NCBI GenBank assembly: GCA_016280445.1
Contig: JAEEGS010000055.1
Location: 1-52,194 of the forward strand
Direction: 5' to 3'
Source: Bacteroidaceae bacterium
GTDB lineage: Bacteria > Bacteroidota > Bacteroidia > Bacteroidales > Bacteroidaceae
DNA: 52,194 bases
A model generated the notes under the pieces. That model did not search any database and was not told where the DNA came from. It saw only the letters and a list, made by a program, of their open reading frames with translations. A program made the position numbers and the translations under genes. Shown here one piece after another: positions 51,801 to 52,194 of the stretch. The first letter of the stretch is position 1; the number at the start of each line of letters is the position of its first letter.

Positions 51801-52194
51801 ATTGATGGTTGCGCTACTCTTTTCATCCACCCAACTAATGAAGCCACCATTACCGTAGCAATTTTCACCCTCAAAACGACCGTCGAACTTACTGTTGGAG
51901 ATGGTAACCTTGGAATTGGATACTCGTCCTACGAAACCAGCGAGCGTACCTTCACCATTCATGGTACCTTTCAGGGTAACCGAAGAGTGGCAGTTCTCAA
52001 TGGTTGCCGTTCCATTAAGGACTTGAGCCACGAGGCCTGTTGGATACATCTGGCTGGATGTGATGGTACCTGCCGTATGCAGATTCATAATGGTGGCATT
52101 ACCCACGTTTACGAAGGGGCCGACGAATTTTCGCCCATGATCATACACGTTGAAGGTCAGCGTATGGCCGTTGCCATCAAACGTACCACGGTAG
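42876..52194 (-). CDS. Giant multidomain surface protein (GLUG, FN3, carboxypeptidase-reg, LamG, T9SS-like CTD), 5' end outside window
   Basis: The frame is open from the stop at 42876 to the window edge, about 3,105 codons. Counting from a Val at 52148, domains in order are: a beta-helix of GLUG-type repeats (about 1-330; FEGNGHTLNVDIGP, AGGIIGHS); three W-T-x-x-G-K-x-x-P-V repeats (380-475); an FN3 domain (510-585); two carboxypeptidase-regulatory-like Ig domains (595-760); a long beta-rich region; an SbsA-type Ig domain (LLTSGENIIFNFSEDI); two LamG/concanavalin-like domains (about 2000-2140 and 2205-2370; YTLMFWFKTDAEGRG, QWHNFAMTVNRGRN); a DIVGVFDNENVCHG module; two GWNWVSF/GWNAIGY modules; and the last 30 residues WYTLSGVQLPKKP ... 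GIYIFNRKKIVVK, like a type-A T9SS sorting signal. Predicted secreted adhesin or matrix protein. Confidence 0.85.
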   Translation of the reverse strand, partial: YRGTFDGNGHTLTFNVYDHGRKFVGPFVNVGNATIMNLHTAGTITSSQMYPTGLVAQVLNGTATIENCHSSVTLKGTMNGEGTLAGFVGRVSNSKVTISNSKFDGRFEGENCYGNGGFISWVDEKSSATINNCLFNPDRINTKTDNNETWARKNDSGSVTVTGSHAVRGMGSKFITIRNADDWKTFRDMTEVNAGKYWVDASLEADITTGLGIGLSEDTYWRGTFEGNGHTLNVDIGPSGGKARAVFCYVWHANIRDLHVTGKVNGGIHSAGLIGSAIGSPTINIDRVWVSTEVYAGNTHAGGIIGHSKNGTVNMNDCRFDGSVITNWQSGSHAGDIIGWCDGGNWTLHRVYDKGSTPTAENKYYCWNNTRSWGTNGSSFTVTQHNWDKVNYYNKTNQTEVMNLMNGNLAGTWTLVDGKAVPVMQGTDTPEANLVSNFTEGWTLENGKLNPVMTSTSTTSGTISEADLLSKLGNGWTQDGNKVVPTITTIVETNPTITTHTADDFKQYYHASNGKIDETLLTETRQSSVLLTWNTDGNPIDFYTVLRRNKGQGDDKWEEIATNLDQMSYEDTSVSPLAIYEYKVLGVNDCEGRDSTATEVKVGECKHTGRVDGYVRFNDGTGTNGIQVEIEYNGTKVYATTDESGYFVADELSYQGKTDITYNVTPVAKGGVEIKPTSSTVTFNAHSNNETLSEFTVNNGKRFSGFVMYEGTSIPLKGANFKVNGELVHSANGKLVETDYDGSFSFRVLPGVNTVQVVKDGHKFIGNGYYKSPDGHNFTGDVANTYLYDDTKVKLTGRVVGGNDQGKMPLMNNLSKNNLGDSLQIVLTLEGDNTSWLVYENTNPNKTQRDTIYQHRLAKGGEVHKTEVNTTRKRMVIWPDVKTGEYEVLLPPVRWKVMQVYCKGYPTLFQEGQVNDIIDLTDCLTEKDTTYVGSFKDVDQKVVTDPKAQYNAIYNRIYHAPVEVTYKQMGYDNFDYFGDKNYMASSLDGKQHEVPLAYQNPADTTQALYTFNYPVFSMERKYRIQVQVAESYLYNNDAKYKPDLVRLDGGMAYMQNGMKGDSYKVPQKLDSLGQTIFTVLADQTVTLRTNTPEMMTGENALKTVTFTVLRDGTYYEAKPLQGFVLNMFPLGASQDILTEGVPLLYDILRDPPGGYSTNTLAKGATLNYTYMMNLSATAGIYMNFKGGTKLETFTGTVAAPQGVGTAAGPISISDTWNADVDFLMYNANGSKAFSHTMVIGNNISTSGDPSMVGADADLYIGTVQNVVVTPMSTIRAVPDSMYNVMSARTGAMAGMTSDVGKYDQYGTVIKLAEGETIDKDGKKKKFHLIRDVSLGYGPKVNSQFVYSQKQLLNQIIPAKAKEIVDMMYCGTKDEAQAIANNTQKPVYLSLREPTDPKFAVVNSKDKLKNHAYNDSIDKAEDGINYLVVIPKDRKASEFSDEVAEKYQVIKAWVDMIALNENEKLHARDLLANYDIAGAAGVNYSETFDASYSNSFTQHFPIFTEVDYFELGKGASNAFSAVGLAGTIVGGLVASLAEMKSWKVPDSQVHVGTDENGLKAEVLFGGKFSQFTIVPVISYTTIGTDSETKSYNRTESFTIACDPNSHLNVDVYRVGGEYTGKKKINITNVFVNDNFNEYYDMVKGHMEKTLRGDSIIGPRSFVFRTRGGATQNPWEDKRVTVLTDPGSQLDARTLKIVNPKIRLDKQSVSGVAIDDAAKFTIFVSNESEKPEATDGLTALQLFAADQANWQGAKISVNGQQLTTGGMTISVIPGIETALQMEVRAGQGFDYEGLTVGVMSPTDMEHALATTSFDVHFLHEAGGVSIQMPGDKWVMNTEAQQDPERGWYIPVIINGFDRYQHNFDHVELQYKESQRGDEYWTNVCSFYCDSTLMANANGVKKMMPTNGNIVTEFFGDGWVTEKNYDLRAVLFCRNGSDFLTTPSKIINGVKDTRRPQLFGTPEPKNGLLTSGENIIFNFSEDIEKNNLSAITNFEVKGEVNNADLQETVSVQFTGKGSIETEAKRNFSGKDLTIDLMVKPDTLAGRDMPLFSHGTNGQKLQLWLTKDFKLKAVVNSQEFVSDSVINKKGFSQVALVIRQEDDSLAFFNGGVQAGKKYKLSQKYTGTGTLIFGRTNELDRSASQYYQGRMMEARLWYNAMSGGLIGTTYGSRRLTGYEKDLVDYYPMNEGSGEYVTDHTQGANAKLIDASWAIPRGMSLHVEKADKGVLLNQKALNRTSEQDYTLMFWFKTDAEGRGTLLSNGRGLKEDNGAKNQFLIGFEGDKLMYRSNGFSVEVPGDWSDGQWHNFAMTVNRGRNVANIYMDKEQVTSFAADSLGGISGGYPLIGASRYDLVTATDTLLSQDGNAPLQGNVDELLFFGQALPETLVKTYATKSPQGDEAGLLTYLGFDRQERQKDNDIEMVPYLYSKKLYLDDNGKLRYQIDPLTKESTNTLVRDYLFVDAMDAVLSHITDQTAAPVLPYEEVTNLKFSFIGKDNQLLIDLDETAAKLNHRNIYVTVHDVEDLNGNTMASPQTACYYVTNSSLQWLLNRADYTIKYGTGENAGEELTLPFYNHGSISHTYTIENCPKWLKLDKYTDVVAPQFLDGVEAVISKDLNIGTYNEIIYLTDEEGITEPFYFNLTVEGDKPDWAQNVSGDLLQNSMNISGQVYLYDELDTDARDIVGVFDNENVCHGYANISHDAQTGETALYLTVYDNQTSGRELNFRLWQYSTGREILLTPEDSIKFQKDAMLGSNKPVRFDGSDAFVQNFKLTKGWNWVSFNLKSDLLNDVNKLLSSMPWSDGDILTELGSNMTLTYEKAQKQWLASGSTANMEISPKKAYAIMVHEDCTFPIGGTVISEKDARTITLNKGWNAIGYTPMTNLTVETALSDYYDEAEPGDVIKSHTEFAYFTKAGNSGRWRGSLQYMKPGEGYLMLRKGATSASFAYPYYALESNFREDWSQTTNRSAVALANKRSTMSVSATVEGFDTEEGDRLVAYANGETVGEAVMTADGETQLAGGLFYLSIGGDGQQPIWFAIERDGEIVASSGEIMTFKTNDVIGTPDEPTAISFVQATYENGKWYTLSGVQLPKKPTQRGIYIFNRKKIVVK

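Overview
The window looks like chromosome of a Bacteroidales bacterium of the Prevotella type. The evidence is the repeated Bacteroidetes promoter (TTTG, 19-20 nt, TAnnTTTG, most often TACCTTTGCA) in front of genes on both strands, weak Shine-Dalgarno sites, many outer-membrane and lipoprotein genes whose signal peptides end in ...AQ or ...AC, TamL instead of TamA, DUF3943/DUF4421-type barrels, and a giant surface protein with a T9SS-like C-terminal signature. No rRNA, tRNA, CRISPR array or prophage is visible. Most of the window is core genome; the accessory parts are the left edge (insertion-sequence debris) and the right 12 kb (giant surface protein, lipoprotein, barrel protein and intercistronic repeats).

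Left part (1-9.8 kb): the 5' end of a transposase runs off the left edge. It is followed by a periplasmic YhcH/EbgC-family protein, an internally deleted IS982-family element (1141-1614), and a propeller/Y_Y_Y sensor-like membrane protein that ends exactly at a second, solitary 43-bp copy of the IS end (4296-4338). Next is a minus-strand pair resembling Bacillus YdjG/YdjI (double zinc-ribbon membrane protein and SPFH protein with a Gln/Met-rich repeat and a GYF_2-like domain), then the divergent tex gene. A 0.7-kb non-coding region follows, holding a candidate minus-strand small RNA and four phased 22-bp repeats, and then a minimal orphan histidine kinase.

Middle (10.6-40.3 kb): a tightly overlapping minus-strand operon thiD-leuB-metA-U32-lipoprotein; a second 0.7-kb non-coding region with a 23-bp tandem array and another candidate small RNA; a plus-strand RND efflux operon (TolC-like, lipoprotein adaptor, AcrB-type pump, PII-like small protein, cyclophilin lipoprotein); a minus-strand tetR-fabG-RluA-type operon; radA divergent from a DUF3943 barrel gene; mdh-tamB-tamL; a secreted nitroreductase; and a plus-strand run of SH3b-YARHG protein, HAD phosphatase and lipoprotein ended by an 18-bp-stem terminator.

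Right part (40.3 kb to the end): three minus-strand genes, read giant multidomain surface protein (more than 3,100 residues, N-terminus beyond the window), lipoprotein, DUF4421-like barrel. The two gaps between them hold two copies of the same 180-193 bp element with 27-bp terminal inverted repeats. The lipoprotein appears built from a module that also occurs near the C-terminus of the giant protein, which suggests a linked surface system.

The best leads for something undescribed are: (i) that surface cluster with its MITE-like intercistronic repeats; (ii) two promoter/AT-rich body/GAGTC-hairpin units that look like related small RNAs; (iii) three intergenic arrays with 21-, 22- and 23-bp periods; (iv) the SPFH/zinc-ribbon pair. 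Function calls rest on reading the sequence and remembered family features; no database search was run.
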